In this document: piece after piece, positions 38,365 to 40,765 of the stretch
How the letters are laid out: every line of letters starts with the position of its first letter
Numbering within the stretch: the first letter of the stretch is position 1
DNA from: Mesaphorura yosii
Lineage: Eukaryota; Arthropoda; Collembola; Poduromorpha; Tullbergiidae
Length of the DNA: 40,765 nucleotides
Direction of reading: 5' to 3'
Assembly: GCA_009869945.1 (NCBI GenBank)
Contig: WIXG01000540.1
Span: 1 to 40,765 of the forward strand
Position numbers and translations under genes: made by a program
The notes under the pieces: model-generated
What the model was told of the DNA's origin: nothing
Databases searched by the model: none
Seen by the model: only the letters and a program-made list of their open reading frames with translations

Positions 38365-39898
38365 ATGGACGAATTTGTGTGTGCTGAACTGGAAACGGTC
38401 GACCTTCAAAAGTATATTCCATTATTCAAAGGTACAGCTTGATTGGTTGACATTAAAATCTGTAAACCTCATTTAAATGTATTTTTAATTAATTCCAGAG
38501 CACGAAATCGACCGTGCTGCATTCCTCCGCCTTACGCGTGATGATCTCGAACGAATTTTTGATGGGAAAGTTGGGCCACAGCGGAAATTGCTGCAAATCA
38601 TCGTAGAAATTTCTTCAAAAGATAGAACAGGGTCAGAAGATGTTGCAGAGATGGTACACGTTGACGAGCGTGGCGGCAACGGTTGCCATGGAAACTGATA
38701 CAACATCACGCTGGACTTGCTCTGCCTGCTTTTGACCGTTTCCGAGATCGGCTTGGTCCTGTATTTGTCTATCATACACTTCACGCATTCAAATCAGGAC
38801 GTAGAAGGCATGGCGATGCTTCTTCCGATTTTACTCAACTTTATTGGCGTCATGTACTTTCTATCAAAGTTCGTAAGCCACGTCCCGCCCTAATTATTAT
38901 TATAATTAAGGTTTTAATTAAACCCTCCTTTGTTGTCCAGCAAACGAGAGCGTGTCACCTTCGAGTCGATTGGTGGAGGTGGGTGCGGCTTCTGTACGGA
39001 CTTGCTTCAATTTCCGGTGCTGAGCTCAGTCTTCACGGCGCTGGTAACTTTCCTAATCTCCTGCGGGTGATGGCGCGCACCCTCAGGCGCTGGGGTGGGC
39101 TACGTCAGGTTGGAGGCGTCGGCTACAAAGATGAGGCAAGCCACAACCTTTTTCTCGGCCACTCCCGAAGCGCTTGTCCAGCTCACGGTCTTCATCATAC
39201 AGAAGACGCACGTCCATTTCGACAGTAAATTTCAAAAATTCCCCGCCAATGCTCAAATTTTGAACTTTTCCGGTTTTCCGATTGTGCACAGCTTACCTGG
39301 AAATCGCCATCATCGTCGTGACCAGCATCGCCATCGCAGAAGCAAACACTTTCGCACTGATCTCACCTTACTTTCGCATGTTCCGGAGTTACCAGGACGA
39401 CGATTGGCGTTTGGCGCACGGGGTGCCCTTCCGACACGAGGCCCTGCTCTTCCTCCACGCCTTCAGCTCCGTCGCAGCCCGTCTGATCGCCTCCGCCAAG
39501 CTGAAGGCGGGGCTTTACCGCTGGTTTGGCGTGGATTTCGGGATCGCGCTTGTAATTTCGTTACTTTTGGAATTTGGTTATCGGACAACGCTTTATTACG
39601 TTGCGCGCGCGTTCAAACGTCCGTTTTCCCGCCTCGAAACACCATCTACCAGAAGGGGTTGCTGCGAATCATTAAACTATGCTTGGCCTTTTACGCCTTC
39701 TGGATGTACGCAATGGACCAACGGCCTGATACGATTCATTGGAGTATTGATTTCTGGCGCTATGTGCGAGATTCAGCGCTGGAAGAGAGTTCGATTACTT
39801 TCTGGGTCGTGTCGGCTGTTTCTTTGTGTGCTATGGCAACGCTGTGTTTCAAAGGTTTGCTAATTCTAAATTGTGGCGGAGCCAAGACAAAACTGTGA
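38365..39898 (+). CDS. SAM domain joined to an XK-related-like membrane protein
   Basis: Exons 38365-38431 and from 38499 give a SAM domain (VDLQKYIPLF, EHEIDRAAFLRLTRDDLERI, GPQRKLLQIIVEI), a protein-interaction fold. The same frame meets TGA at 38696 and is then hydrophobic again. A 93-bp intron from 38654 to 38746 (weak GTACAC donor, pyrimidine-rich acceptor) removes the stop in phase. Further exons 38747-38872, 38941-39043, 39087-39224, 39292-39599 and 39653-39898 all keep phase; total about 380 residues. The membrane part has KMRQATTFFSATPEALVQLT (XKR proteins: ESxPQL-x-LQ), a helix-rich middle, LLFLHAFSSVAARLIASAKL and a late E-E near ALEESSITFWV. XKR proteins include lipid scramblases. 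The last junction uses a weak GTTGCG donor; a frameshift is the alternative. Otherwise there are two genes: an 88-residue SAM protein and a separate membrane protein. Confidence 0.5.
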
Positions 39899-40765
39899 AT
39901 AAGGAATTGAACGCACTTACTGCGAATAAATCAAACCGAACGAATTCAATTGTAAGTCGCAATTCCAATAATTTCCATTGTAAATAGCCTGGAAAATGCG
40001 CACGCTCATCTGCATTGATTTGCATCGCAATGCAATCTGGAACGCGCAGTGCGCAGGCACATTGTGGACGCAGGGACGCCACGAATGAGACACACACATA
40101 CGAAGAACCATGAGTTCGTTTCATTAAACCTCCAAGAGCACTCGTTAATCCTTAAAATTTTGTAGCAAGTCGTTCAAATAAATGTAATAAAATTAAGTGG
40201 TTTCTCTCATAAAATGTCAACTTTGTGTCACTCGAGTGATGTTTCCTTGAATGCCAACTTGCGCGAGTTCAACTGCTTACTTTGCTTACATTTGCAATTT
40301 CGTAACACGATGTATTCAAAACGTCGCGTGCACATGAACGCGAAATATTGCAGAGGTGTGCAGGTGTGGTAATGTGGCCAACGTCCGGTCAGATCGATCC
40401 TAGGTGTTCCACCGCAGCGTTTTGACAAGTTCGTGTCTGGAACTTGGATTGAATTTATCTCAAAAGTGAAGTGCCCCTCCATGAGAAAAAGCACAACAAA
40501 TATTTTGACACGTTGTTTAAAACCGAAATATGAACTGCAGCTTTGTAATACATCACATTTCCGATTCAGCCAATAGAGTCTCAGTCAGTTTCTGGATTTC
40601 TTATTACTAGTGCAAGCCGCAACCCTCGGTATTGCATCGTTGTTATTGCTATCCCGAACAGAGTCTGCGAAGCGGTCAATTCCCTGTACGCTCGGGCCTG
40701 AGTCAACAAATGATAATTGATATACGATGCAGCAATGCGACAGGCGTATACCACACTTACGTAAA
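39899..40765. other. Intergenic, no supported gene
   Basis: The minus-strand frame 40228-40494 (88 residues) has five cysteines but no signal peptide or known spacing. Nothing else is recognisable up to the window end. Confidence 0.4.

Noticed and set aside
1..40765. tRNA genes, rRNA genes and CRISPR arrays
   Set aside because: I looked for B-box-like words, rRNA-like blocks and regularly spaced repeats by eye and found none that held up; a covariance-model scan would be decisive.

Overview
The window looks like nuclear DNA from a small-genome arthropod, most probably a springtail (Collembola). Genes are dense. Introns are short (about 43 to 110 bp in most genes) with GT..AG ends. The genes include animal-specific ones: the Notch ligand Delta, an ELOVL6-type elongase, a HIF-alpha-like bHLH-PAS factor, a phospholipid scramblase, a gustatory receptor and a multi-pass family that resembles springtail chemoreceptors. 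Several intronless genes look fungal- or bacterial-like, which fits the known load of acquired genes in Collembola. The species assignment is inference; no marker gene proves it.

Layout, left half. An internally deleted PIF1/Helitron-type repeat (1-431) precedes a CYP2-clan P450 (1570-3127), a gustatory receptor with one apparent frameshift (3758-5384) and a chemoreceptor-like membrane protein (6934-8330) whose upstream region carries a 98-bp tandem duplication. A fuller copy of the repeat (8576-10560) holds two convergent helicase remnants and abuts a small KH-domain gene (10633-11374). A compact Delta gene on the minus strand (12077-14671) stands head to head with an ELOVL6-like elongase (15403-16537). 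A hypothetical ORF (16684-17127) and a four-helix membrane protein (17303-18004, minus) follow.

Layout, right half. The most unusual gene is a long intronless reading frame (18654-21527) that resembles the cellular reverse-transcriptase-related family called rvt, known best from fungi. It has one in-frame TAG and an altered catalytic motif C. It is followed by a decayed DNA transposase (21600-22560, minus), a scramblase (22918-23793, minus), a secreted cupin (24561-25061), a dead lipase (25294-26130), an FkbM-type methyltransferase (27071-28146, minus), a second chemoreceptor-like gene with a decayed relative next to it (30214-31793), an ABC-transporter scrap (32559-32830), a short HIF-like bHLH-PAS gene (32874-34230, minus), a secreted protein with possible beta/gamma-crystallin character plus an inverted broken paralog (34656-37193), a small secreted protein (37423-37855, minus), and a gene that appears to join a SAM domain to an XK-related-like membrane region (38365-39898).

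The genes do not form one pathway. The chemoreceptor-like genes are scattered relatives, as expected for a family that grows by local duplication. Delta and the elongase probably share a control region. Exon models were built by hand from reading frame, splice signals and family resemblance, and none has transcript support here.
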